Shown: in pieces, positions 30,890-41,569 of the stretch
Position numbering within the stretch: the stretch's first letter is position 1
How the letters are laid out: the number at the start of each line of letters is the position of its first letter
DNA from: Comamonadaceae bacterium
GTDB taxonomy: Bacteria > Pseudomonadota > Gammaproteobacteria > Burkholderiales > Burkholderiaceae_C
Direction of reading: 5' to 3'
Length of the DNA stretch: 64,000 bases
Assembly (NCBI GenBank): GCA_947452785.1
Contig: CANGDZ010000002.1
Span: 43,073 to 107,072, forward strand
Made by a program: the position numbers and the translations under genes
The notes under the pieces: generated by a model
Databases searched by the model: none
Told to the model about the DNA's origin: nothing
What the model saw: only the letters and a program-made list of their open reading frames with translations

Positions 30890-30919
30890 AAACAAAGGCC
30901 ACCGAAGTGGCCTTTGTTT
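30890..30919 (-). terminator. Rho-independent terminator after ilvC
   Basis: A perfect 13-bp stem (AAACAAAGGCCAC and its complement) with a 4-base loop, ending in a T-rich tract on the minus strand, 14 bases past the ilvC stop. It would separate ilvBHC from pssA-leuA, possibly incompletely. Confidence 0.85.
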
Positions 30920-30933
30920 AGCTGATACGAAGA

Positions 30934-31977
<1,044 letters not shown>

Positions 31978-31986
31978 TTAAATTAA

Positions 31987-32478
31987 TCAAACACGCAAAA
32001 TTCTCTCACCACGCCCAATACCGCAAGCACCTGTGCGCACGGTTTCGAGAATGGCACTTCGGTCGATAGCCTCCAAGAAGGCATCATTTTTCGACAAGTC
32101 ACCCGTCAACTCAATGGTGTAGCTCTTGTCTGTGACATCGATGACGCGGCCACGGAATATATCAGCCATCCGCTTCATCTCTTCGCGCTCTTTACCGACC
32201 GCACGCACTTTCACCAGCATCAACTCACGCTCGGTGTAAGCACCTTCGGTCAAATCAACCACTTTGACAACTTCGATCAAACGGTTCAAATGCTTGGTGA
32301 TTTGTTCAATCACATCGTCAGACCCGGTGGTCTGAATCGTCATGCGCGACAAACTGGGGTCTTCGGTCGGCGCGACGGTCAATGACTCAATGTTGTAGCC
32401 ACGGGCCGAAAACAGGCCCACCACCCGAGACAGGGCGCCGGCTTCGTTTTCCAGCAATACAGCGATGATGTGTTTCAT
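31987..32478 (-). CDS. ilvH: Acetolactate synthase small (regulatory) subunit
   Basis: A 163-residue regulatory subunit that confers valine feedback on the large subunit. The N-terminal ACT domain (MKHIIAVLLENEAGALSRVV, then GLFSARGYNIESLTVAPTED) and the C-terminal half with ELTGDLSKNDAFLEAI are typical. The start at MKHIIAV is supported by the AGGAATTG just upstream; the upstream open frame is Arg-rich and unrelated. Order ilvB-ilvH-ilvC is standard. Confidence 0.96.
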   Translation of the reverse strand: MKHIIAVLLENEAGALSRVVGLFSARGYNIESLTVAPTEDPSLSRMTIQTTGSDDVIEQITKHLNRLIEVVKVVDLTEGAYTERELMLVKVRAVGKEREEMKRMADIFRGRVIDVTDKSYTIELTGDLSKNDAFLEAIDRSAILETVRTGACGIGRGERILRV

Positions 32479-32579
32479 GTGCAATTCCTCTTTTCGCCGC
32501 CCTCCCCTGCGCACGGTAATGTGCAGGCTTGGCGATCAATAGATTCTTCAATAAGGGGGATGAAATGGTCGCGAGTCGC

Positions 32580-34358
32580 TTAAAGGTCCTCGGCGCCCAT
32601 GATCATTTCGGTGATGCCTTTGCCCGCACGGACCATCGGAAACACGTTTTCCGTCGGATCGGTACGGAAATCCATGAACACGGTACGGTCCTTGAGTCTG
32701 CGTGCTTCGCGCAAGGCGGGCTCCACATCTTCGGGCTTCTCAATCAGCATACCCACGTGGCCGTAGGCCTCTGCCAATTTCACGAAGTCCGGCAAAGCGT
32801 CCATGTAGCTGTGGCTGTAACGGCCCGAATATTCAATCTCTTGCCACTGCCGCACCATACCCAGGTAACGGTTGTTCAAGGCCACAATTTTGATCGGGGT
32901 GTTGTACTGCAGGCAAGTCGACAACTCTTGGATGCACATCTGCACCGAGCCTTCACCCGTGACACAAAACACCTCGCTATCGGGCTTGGCCAATTTAATG
33001 CCCATGGCATAGGGAATGCCCACACCCATGGTGCCCAAGCCACCCGAATTGATCCAGCGGCGGGGCTCATTGAACTTGTAGTACTGAGCCGCCCACATTT
33101 GGTGCTGTCCCACATCGGAGGTGATGTAGGCGTCAGCGTCCTTGGTCATCTCCCACAGCGTTTCGATGACGCGCTGCGGCTTGATGACTTGCGTGTTTTC
33201 GCGGTCGTACTTCATGCAGTCGCGAGCGCGCCAACCATCAATGGTCGACCACCAAGCGCCCAGCGCTTGCGCATCCGGCTTGATAGAAGACTCTTTAACC
33301 ATCGCAATCAATTCTTGCAATACGTCTTTGACGTCGCCCACAATCGGCACGTCAACCTTCACGCGCTTGGAGATGCTGGAGGGATCGATGTCAATATGAA
33401 TGATCTTGCGTTCCACTTGGGCAAAGTGCTTGGGGTTACCAATCACGCGATCGTCAAAGCGAGCGCCCACAGCCAACAGCACATCGCAGTTTTGCATGGC
33501 GTTATTGGCCTCGAGCGTGCCGTGCATGCCCAACATGCCCAAGAACTTGGGGTCAGATGCGGGGTAAGCACCCAACCCCATCAAGGTGTTGGTGCAAGGA
33601 AAGCCCAGCATGTCCACCAAGATGCGTAACTCTTGCGAAGCATTGCCCAGCAACACGCCGCCGCCGGTGTAGATGTAAGGACGCTTGGCCGCCAACAGCA
33701 ACTGCAGCGCTTTGCGAATTTGGCCACCATGGCCTTTGCGCACGGGGTTGTAAGAACGCATCACCACCGACTCAGGGTAGCCGTGGTAAGGGGTTTTATT
33801 GAAAGAAACGTCTTTCGGCACATCCACCACCACAGGGCCAGGACGGCCACTGCGTGCAATGTGGAAGGCTTTTTTCATGACGTCCGCCATGTCGCGGGCG
33901 TCTTTGACCAAAAAGTTGTGCTTGACGATGGGGCGGGTGATGCCCACGGTATCGCATTCCTGAAAAGCATCCAGACCGATGGCAGCCGTTGGCACCTGGC
34001 CACTGATGATCACCATCGGAATGCTGTCCATGTAGGCCGTGGCAATACCGGTCACGGCGTTGGTCAGGCCAGGGCCCGAAGTGACCAAGGCCACGCCGAC
34101 TTCGCCCGTAGCGCGCGCAAAGCCGTCAGCCGCGTGCACGGCAGCTTGCTCGTGTCGCACCAAGACGTGTTGGATGGTTTCCTGCTTGTACAAGGCGTCG
34201 TAAATGTGCAAGACTGCGCCACCGGGGTAGCCCCAGATGAAATTGACGTTTTCCGCTTGCAGCGATTTGACCAAAATTTCTGAGCCACGCAGTTCGGGCA
34301 CAGAGGCGCCCGGCGCAGCAGAAGTCGATGCCGATTCAGCTTTTAATGAAGTGTCCAT
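32580..34358 (-). CDS. ilvB: Acetolactate synthase large (catalytic) subunit
   Basis: A ThDP- and FAD-dependent enzyme forming acetolactate from pyruvate, first in the ilvBHC operon. The 592-residue protein has a Ser/Ala-rich N-terminal extension of about 25 residues. The catalytic glutamate is in VLVRHEQAAVHAADG, the FAD-binding region includes GARFDDRVIGNP, and the ThDP motif spans GEGSVQMCIQELST to ALNNRYLGMVRQW. AAAGG precedes the ATG by six bases. The isozyme name (ilvB versus ilvI) cannot be fixed from sequence alone. Confidence 0.95.
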   Translation of the reverse strand: MDTSLKAESASTSAAPGASVPELRGSEILVKSLQAENVNFIWGYPGGAVLHIYDALYKQETIQHVLVRHEQAAVHAADGFARATGEVGVALVTSGPGLTNAVTGIATAYMDSIPMVIISGQVPTAAIGLDAFQECDTVGITRPIVKHNFLVKDARDMADVMKKAFHIARSGRPGPVVVDVPKDVSFNKTPYHGYPESVVMRSYNPVRKGHGGQIRKALQLLLAAKRPYIYTGGGVLLGNASQELRILVDMLGFPCTNTLMGLGAYPASDPKFLGMLGMHGTLEANNAMQNCDVLLAVGARFDDRVIGNPKHFAQVERKIIHIDIDPSSISKRVKVDVPIVGDVKDVLQELIAMVKESSIKPDAQALGAWWSTIDGWRARDCMKYDRENTQVIKPQRVIETLWEMTKDADAYITSDVGQHQMWAAQYYKFNEPRRWINSGGLGTMGVGIPYAMGIKLAKPDSEVFCVTGEGSVQMCIQELSTCLQYNTPIKIVALNNRYLGMVRQWQEIEYSGRYSHSYMDALPDFVKLAEAYGHVGMLIEKPEDVEPALREARRLKDRTVFMDFRTDPTENVFPMVRAGKGITEMIMGAEDL

Positions 34359-34674
34359 ATTCAACCTTTGTGAATTTCTCTAACGAAAAACCTTGGGTGC
34401 CCCTTTGCTGTGCTCTTTTGAAGCCGCATCGGGACTTTGGACCACAGCCATGGGCGCCACATGTAACAGCGCCGGACGGTGACCCGTTTGCTTTTTTTCA
34501 ATTGCAACTCAGTATTATCGCACTGACTGGATCCAATGCTTTTGGACTGTTCCTGGGCTCGGGAAGAATGCGATAATTCCCAGCAATTAAGGCCTCAGAG
34601 GCTACGGGCCATACCCGCCTCAAAACCTATCAAGCCACAAACCACAGGAGATCTCGCCCCCTTGGGGCTGAGAC
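34359..34674. other. Divergent intergenic region between ilvB and the ECF sigma gene
   Basis: This 316-base gap has GATAAT -10-like hexamers on each strand, at 34514-34519 (toward ilvB) and 34572-34577 (toward the sigma gene); neither has a convincing -35. The implied ilvB leader is about 150 bases. I looked for a Leu/Ile/Val-rich leader peptide on the minus strand and did not find one. Confidence 0.4.
34646..34668 (+). promoter_or_regulatory. Shine-Dalgarno site separated from the sigma-factor start by a hairpin
   Basis: AGGAG lies about 24 bases before the ATG at 34675, too far for normal initiation. Between them, GCCCC (34656-34660) pairs with GGGGC (34664-34668) around CTT. Folding this hairpin would shorten the effective spacing to about 11 bases. 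An in-frame TGA just upstream rules out an earlier start. Confidence 0.35.
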
Positions 34675-35247
34675 ATGCAGTTGGCCACAGAACAAGAACT
34701 TTCAGACTTTCTCAAGAACACGGAAAAGCGCGCTTTCAAGCGCACGCTTTACCATGTCCGAGACGAAGAAGCGGCCCTGGACATCATGCAAGACAGCATG
34801 ATTAAGCTGGCCACGCACTACGGCGATAAGCCCCCCGCCGAACTGCCTCTGCTTTTTCAGCGTATTTTGTCCAACACCATGCTGGACTGGTTCCGTAGGC
34901 GTAAAACCCGCAATGCCTTGTTTTCAAATTTGAGCGATTTTGGTGCGAGCAACGATGGAGACGACTTTGACCTTTTGGAGACCTTTAACGGTGCCTCCGA
35001 ATCCGAGTTGGGCGAAAGTGCAGAAGACCAAATCCGGCGCAAACAGATTTTTTTGCAAATTGAATCTGACATTCAAGATTTGCCGCCACGTCAACGAGAA
35101 GCCTTCCTGCTGCGTTACTGGGAGGAGATGGACGTTGCAGAGACTGCTGCGGCTATGGGCTGCACAGAGGGCAGTGTCAAAACGCACTGTTCGCGAGCCG
35201 TTCACGCATTGAGCCGATCGCTCAGGGCCAAGGGAATAAAACCATGA
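34675..35247 (+). CDS. ECF-type RNA polymerase sigma factor
   Basis: A 190-residue sigma-70 family protein with only regions 2 and 4. Region 2 includes VRDEEAALDIMQDSMIKLAT and LDWFRRRKTRNALF; region 4 includes LPPRQREAFLLRYWEEMD and the helix-turn-helix VAETAAAMGCTEGSVKTHCS. It is linked by an ATGA overlap to a single-pass membrane protein likely to be its anti-sigma factor. It opens a four-gene plus-strand cluster with DUF3619, DUF3106 and RDD genes. The promoters it recognises are unknown. Confidence 0.9.
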   Translation: MQLATEQELSDFLKNTEKRAFKRTLYHVRDEEAALDIMQDSMIKLATHYGDKPPAELPLLFQRILSNTMLDWFRRRKTRNALFSNLSDFGASNDGDDFDLLETFNGASESELGESAEDQIRRKQIFLQIESDIQDLPPRQREAFLLRYWEEMDVAETAAAMGCTEGSVKTHCSRAVHALSRSLRAKGIKP

Positions 35248-35690
35248 AAAATCAAGCACTTACCGCAGAACAAACCATTGACAATTACGGCAGAGCCTTT
35301 GCGCGTCGGCTGGACCGCGATGGTCTCGATCTGAGTTACGACATTGGCGAGCGTCTGCGCGCAGCGCGAATGCAAGCCCTTGCCGTGCGTAAGCCTGAAT
35401 GGGTCACGGCCAGCGCCACAAGCCTGAACCTGTCCGCAGGACAGGCTACGCTCGTACAAAGCGGTGAAAACGGCCACCTTTGGCATCGGTTGGCCTCTTT
35501 TTTACCCCTGGTGGCCTTGATCGTTGGCTTGATGGCCATACAAAGCATCCAATCAGACAACAGCGTGACTGAAATCGCGGAAGTCGACTCCGCTTTGCTG
35601 TTGGACGAACTGCCCCCTGGCGCTTACACCGACCCCGGTTTTTTGCAGTTTCTGAAAAGCAATCAAATCGCACAAGCTGAGGCTCATTGA
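35244..35690 (+). CDS. DUF3619 single-pass membrane protein, probable anti-sigma factor
   Basis: A 148-residue protein. Residues 1 to about 82 are cytoplasmic and helical (IDNYGRAFARRLDRDGLDLS, YDIGERLRAARMQALA), residues 83-101 form one membrane helix (LASFLPLVALIVGLMAIQS), and the rest is a short acidic outer segment with DELPPGAYTDPGFLQFL. The topology and its overlap with the ECF sigma gene match anti-sigma factors, but no zinc motif is present. It belongs to the uncharacterised DUF3619 family; the anti-sigma role is inference. Confidence 0.8.
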   Translation: MKNQALTAEQTIDNYGRAFARRLDRDGLDLSYDIGERLRAARMQALAVRKPEWVTASATSLNLSAGQATLVQSGENGHLWHRLASFLPLVALIVGLMAIQSIQSDNSVTEIAEVDSALLLDELPPGAYTDPGFLQFLKSNQIAQAEAH

Positions 35691-35691
35691 A

Positions 35692-36360
35692 GTGTTTCTC
35701 GCCCGATTGAAAACGGCCTCATGCATGGGACTCGGCGTGCTCGCCGGGTTGCTGCTGAGTTGCGCCGTTTGGGCGCAAGCGACACCGAGCACGTCGATGC
35801 CCGCAGCAGCGGTCGCACTGCCCAGCGTCAATGCAGCCCCATCGGCGACAACGACAGGCAAATGGAAGGAACTGACGGCCGCTCAGCAACTTGCCTTGGA
35901 ACCCTTGGCCCCGCATTGGACGTCGCTCAGCGAGGCCCAGAAGAAAAAATGGCTGGCCATTTCGAAAAACTTCGACACCTTGCCTGATTACGAAAAATCG
36001 ACCATGCACAGTCGCATGGCCGAATGGGCCACCCTGACGCCTCAGCAGCGAATTCAAGCCCGTTTGAATTACGGTGAAACCAATCGAATCACCCCAGTTG
36101 AAAAAAAGGCCCAGTGGCAGGCTTATCAGTCATTACCTGAAGAAGAAAAACGCAAATTCGGCTCGGCCCAGCAAGCACCGTTGTTGGGAGCCGCCATCGC
36201 CCCTAAGACGTCCACTCAAGACAAACTCTCGCATGTGCAAACACCTGTGGGACAACAGCCTGCCAAAGGTAAAACCCCTGGGGTGAAGGATTTAGATCCC
36301 AAAACCTTGCTGCCGCCAAGCAAAGCAACGCCCCCCAAAGCGGACTCGGCTCCAGTTTGA
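35692..36360 (+). CDS. DUF3106 exported repeat protein
   Basis: A 222-residue protein starting at a GTG two bases after the previous stop. A signal peptide is present (GLGVLAGLLLSCAVWAQA). Residues 58-147 are five tandem 18-residue units with the pattern W-x2-L-[T/S/P]-x2-[Q/E]: aromatic residues W58, W76, F94, W112 (T130 in the last), Leu/Ile at 61, 79, 97, 115, 133 and Gln/Glu at 65, 83, 101, 119, 137. The C-terminus is Pro/Lys-rich. The helical-repeat design recalls LTxxQ-type periplasmic sensors, so a signal input to the sigma/DUF3619 pair is plausible but unproven. Confidence 0.8.
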   Translation: MFLARLKTASCMGLGVLAGLLLSCAVWAQATPSTSMPAAAVALPSVNAAPSATTTGKWKELTAAQQLALEPLAPHWTSLSEAQKKKWLAISKNFDTLPDYEKSTMHSRMAEWATLTPQQRIQARLNYGETNRITPVEKKAQWQAYQSLPEEEKRKFGSAQQAPLLGAAIAPKTSTQDKLSHVQTPVGQQPAKGKTPGVKDLDPKTLLPPSKATPPKADSAPV

Positions 36361-36893
36361 CTACGCATCCGGGCGACTTGATTGCCACCCCACTGCCCTT
36401 GTTGGCCCCCTCGTTGACACGGCGCATGGCCTGCTGGCTGTATGAGGGCATGCTGCTGTTTGGCGTGGTTTTTATCACCGGTTATCTCTTCAGCACCTTG
36501 AGCCAAACCCGCAACGCACTGGACAACCGTCACGGCTTACAGGCCTTTGTCTTTCTCATTTTTGGAATTTATTTCACCTGGTTTGGCACCAAAGGTCAAA
36601 CCTTGGCCATGAAAACCTGGCATATCCGGGTGGTCGATGTTTACGGCCAAGCCCTGACTCAACAACGTGCCTGCTTGCGTTACCTCCTGAGTTGGGTATG
36701 GTTTTTGCCGCCGATCGCCTTGACCCGTCCTTGGGACATTTCGGCACTCGAAACTTTGGTCCTGACAGTGGGGTGGGTCGCCGTTTGGGCCTTGCTCAGT
36801 CGGTTTCAGCCCCAAGGGCAGTACTGGCACGACGTCTGGGCGGGGACCCGACTGATTCACGACGACCGAAAACCGGCACCGCCGCTGAAATGA
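36357..36893 (+). CDS. RDD-family membrane protein
   Basis: A 178-residue inner-membrane protein with the RDD domain: an arginine-containing first helix (LTRRMACWLYEGMLLFGVVF), a second helix FVFLIFGIYFTWFGTKGQT leading into the family motif TLAMKTWHIRVVD, and a third hydrophobic region YLLSWVWFLPPIAL. The C-terminal WHDVWAGTRLI is also typical. It starts at a TTG that overlaps the DUF3106 stop (TTGA), since the first internal ATG would lose the RR motif. RDD function is poorly known; some are Na+/H+ antiporters. Confidence 0.82.
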   Translation: MTTHPGDLIATPLPLLAPSLTRRMACWLYEGMLLFGVVFITGYLFSTLSQTRNALDNRHGLQAFVFLIFGIYFTWFGTKGQTLAMKTWHIRVVDVYGQALTQQRACLRYLLSWVWFLPPIALTRPWDISALETLVLTVGWVAVWALLSRFQPQGQYWHDVWAGTRLIHDDRKPAPPLK

Positions 36894-36940
36894 CATCGGC
36901 ATTGGTTAACATGGTTGGCACAGCAAACCATAACGCCACC

Positions 36941-37546
36941 ATGCCGACAAACCCACTTCTCGAAACGCCCCATTTTTCCGTGTGCGTCTACTGCGGCGCA
37001 CGGCCCGGCGACGAGCCCCTTTTTGCAGAAACAGCCCGGCAAGTTGGGCAATGGATCGGTGCACACGGGGGGCAATTGGTTTATGGCGGCGGCAGCAACG
37101 GCCTGATGGGCATCGTGGCCGACGCAACCCTGGCGGCCGGTGGCCGGGTGGTGGGCATCATCCCGCAAGCCCTGGTGGACAAAGAATGGGCGCATCCCCA
37201 TTGCACCGAATTGCATGTGGTGGACACCATGCACGAGCGCAAGCGCATGATGGCCGAGCGAGCCGATGCCTTCATCGCCCTGCCCGGCGGCATTGGGACT
37301 TTTGAAGAATTTTTTGAAGTGTGGACCTGGCGGCAGTTGGGCTACCACAACAAGCCTGTGGGCCTGCTCAACTTGAATGGCTACTACGATGGCTTATTGA
37401 CTTTTTTGCGCAGTGTCGTGAAGCATCAGTTCATGGGCGATTGGCAAATGGACTTGATCGCTGTCGACAATCACGCCCCTGCCCTGCTTGAAAAGTTGGT
37501 GCAGTCCGCCGGACTGCAATACAGCGTTCTAAGCGACGCGTTGTAA
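36941..37546 (+). CDS. LOG-family protein (cytokinin riboside 5'-monophosphate phosphoribohydrolase type)
   Basis: A 201-residue Rossmann-like protein of the TIGR00730/LOG family that hydrolyses nucleoside monophosphates to free base and ribose 5-phosphate. Seen: VCVYCGARPGDEP, GGGSNGLMGIVADA, the arginine motif MHERKRMM and the signature PGGIGTFEEFFEVWTW. In-frame ATGs also occur at 36890, overlapping the RDD stop as ATGA, and at 36911, so an N-terminal extension by coupling is possible. No Shine-Dalgarno distinguishes them. The physiological nucleotide is uncertain. Confidence 0.87.
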   Translation: MPTNPLLETPHFSVCVYCGARPGDEPLFAETARQVGQWIGAHGGQLVYGGGSNGLMGIVADATLAAGGRVVGIIPQALVDKEWAHPHCTELHVVDTMHERKRMMAERADAFIALPGGIGTFEEFFEVWTWRQLGYHNKPVGLLNLNGYYDGLLTFLRSVVKHQFMGDWQMDLIAVDNHAPALLEKLVQSAGLQYSVLSDAL

Positions 37547-37547
37547 C

Positions 37548-39580
<2,033 letters not shown>

Positions 39581-39584
39581 ACAG

Positions 39585-40808
39585 GTGCAGGAATACAAGT
39601 CAGACGATTATGTCATCCAGGTGCACGATTCCTGGGATGCCATTGACGAACGTACGTGGAATGATTTGTTGGCTCAGCAAAAAACGCCCACCCTGTTCAT
39701 GCAGTACGCCTACCTGAAGGCGATGCAAGATAGTCAGGCCGCCAGTCCAGGCACAGGATGGGGCCTGCAGATCATGACCCTTTGGCAAAAGAATGCAGAC
39801 GCAGATGGCGGGTCAGCTTTGCAGCTTTGCGCCGCCACGGCCCTGTACCTCAAAGGCCACTCCTACGGGGAATACGTGTTCGATTGGGCCTGGGCCGACG
39901 CGTACCAGCGGCACGGCCTGCGCTACTACCCCAAGGCCTTGGTGGCCGTGCCCTTTACGCCCGTTCCGGGCAGCCGTTTACTGGCCGTGGATGCTGCGGC
40001 CCGGCAGGCCTTGGCAAAAACCTTGATCGAGTTCACCCACAACCAATCGCTGTCGTCTTTGCACCTGCTGTTTGGCGATGAAGCGGACCTACAGGCTTGC
40101 TCGCAAGCAGGCATGATGCTGCGCCATACGGTGCAATTTCATTGGACAAATGCAAGGAACGCCCTGTCCGCGCAGAACGAAAAATTCGCCGATTTCGAGG
40201 ATTTTTTAAGCCAATTAAGCCAAGAAAAACGCAAAAAAATACGCCAGGAACGGCGCAAAGTGGCTGAGGCGGGCGTTCAATTTCGGGTGCTGCGCGGTGC
40301 AGATATTCTGACCAGCGACTGGGACTTCTTTTACCAATGCTACGAAAGAACGTACCTGGAACACGGCAACAAGCCCTACCTGAGCCGTGACTTTTTTACG
40401 CAGCTGCAACAAAACCAGTCCGCGCACTGGGTGCTGTTTGTCGGTGAGATCGACGGCCGCCCTGTGGCATGCAGCCTATTGGGCTTGGACAGTGCATCGC
40501 CTGAAGGCGGCGTGGCTTATGGGCGTTATTGGGGGGCCCTGGAGCGGGTCGATTGCTTGCACTTTGAGGCTTGCTATTACCAGCCAATTGCCTGGTGCAT
40601 TGCGAACGGTTTTGTTCGCTTTGAGGGCGGCGCTCAAGGTGAGCACAAAATGGCGCGGGCGCTGTTGCCCGTGACGACCAGCAGCGCACACTGGCTATCG
40701 CACCCTGATTTTGCGGATGCGGTAGCCCGATTTTTGGCCCAAGAAGGTCAAGGCGTTGAAGCTTATTTGAACGATTTGAACCAACGCTCTCCCCTGAAAC
40801 AGGGTTGA
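39585..40808 (+). CDS. FemAB-like GNAT-family acyltransferase
   Basis: A 407-residue protein of the family often annotated as GNAT or peptidoglycan biosynthesis/recognition (PF04339). Family traits include WNDLLAQQKTPTLFMQYAYL near the N-terminus, YPKALVAVPFTPVPGSRLL, the basic stretch LSQEKRKKIRQERRKV and RYWGALERVDCLHFEACYYQ. The GTG at 39585 has GAGAG eight bases upstream; a TTG at 39570 would overlap nadE. The acceptor substrate is unknown; transfer of an amino-acyl group to a cell-wall or nucleotide precursor is only a family-based guess. Confidence 0.8.
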   Translation: MQEYKSDDYVIQVHDSWDAIDERTWNDLLAQQKTPTLFMQYAYLKAMQDSQAASPGTGWGLQIMTLWQKNADADGGSALQLCAATALYLKGHSYGEYVFDWAWADAYQRHGLRYYPKALVAVPFTPVPGSRLLAVDAAARQALAKTLIEFTHNQSLSSLHLLFGDEADLQACSQAGMMLRHTVQFHWTNARNALSAQNEKFADFEDFLSQLSQEKRKKIRQERRKVAEAGVQFRVLRGADILTSDWDFFYQCYERTYLEHGNKPYLSRDFFTQLQQNQSAHWVLFVGEIDGRPVACSLLGLDSASPEGGVAYGRYWGALERVDCLHFEACYYQPIAWCIANGFVRFEGGAQGEHKMARALLPVTTSSAHWLSHPDFADAVARFLAQEGQGVEAYLNDLNQRSPLKQG

Positions 40809-40823
40809 GCGTCGGGACCAGGC

Positions 40824-41360
40824 TTAAGCCTTGGCGGCGTTGTAAGCGGCAATACCGTCGGAAATTTCTTTGCGCGCTGACTCTGGGCCTTCCCAGCCAC
40901 GAATCTTGACCCACTTACCTTTTTCAAGGTCTTTGTAGTGCTCAAAGAAATGCGAAATCTGACTCAGGCGCAGTTGATTCATGTCTTCGGGTTTTTGCCA
41001 GTGGGTGTAAATAGGCAAAATTTTGTCAATCGGCACCGCCAAGACCTTGCCGTCTTGGCCGCCTTCGTCTTCCATCAGCAAGATGCCAATGGGGCGGCAT
41101 TTCACCACCACACCTGGAATCAGCGGGAAAGGCGTGATCACCAACACATCGACCGGGTCACCGTCGCCGGCGATGGTGCGGGGCACGTAGCCGTAGTTGG
41201 TGGGGTAATGCATGGCCGTGCCCATGAAACGGTCCACAAAAATGGCACCCGTTTCTTTGTCCACTTCATATTTCACTGGATCGGCATTCATCGGAATTTC
41301 GATGATGACGTTGAATGTTTCGGGGGCGTTGGCGCCAGGGGTCACATTGTCAAGGGACAT
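40824..41360 (-). CDS. ppa: Soluble inorganic pyrophosphatase (family I)
   Basis: A cytoplasmic Mg2+-dependent enzyme hydrolysing PPi to phosphate. The 178-residue protein has [19 protein letters not shown], the family I signature [12 protein letters not shown] with its catalytic aspartates, and [10 protein letters not shown]. It converges with the acetyltransferase gene and is divergent from the membrane pyrophosphatase hppA, so both types of PPase share one intergenic region (41361-41569). Confidence 0.97.
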   Translation of the reverse strand: MSLDNVTPGANAPETFNVIIEIPMNADPVKYEVDKETGAIFVDRFMGTAMHYPTNYGYVPRTIAGDGDPVDVLVITPFPLIPGVVVKCRPIGILLMEDEGGQDGKVLAVPIDKILPIYTHWQKPEDMNQLRLSQISHFFEHYKDLEKGKWVKIRGWEGPESARKEISDGIAAYNAAKA

Positions 41361-41569
41361 GGTTGCAGTCTCAAGGGGTTAAAGTAAAAACATAATCCTA
41401 GGATTAACCCTCATTTTACTTTCACTGGCCTTGCGAAAAGTGAGTCCGGGGCCTTTAATACAAAGGTTGGCCAATCGTGTATCACCCAAAGGTCGCGAGG
41501 AAGCAACGCCATGGAGGGGCCTCCAGCGCGTTGTCCCTCCCTTCAGCGACAACAATTGGAGAACGACAC

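Noticed and set aside
34359..34513. Possible branched-chain leader peptide before ilvB
   Set aside because: The one short frame with a plausible ATG is not rich in Leu, Ile or Val and no terminator hairpin follows it.
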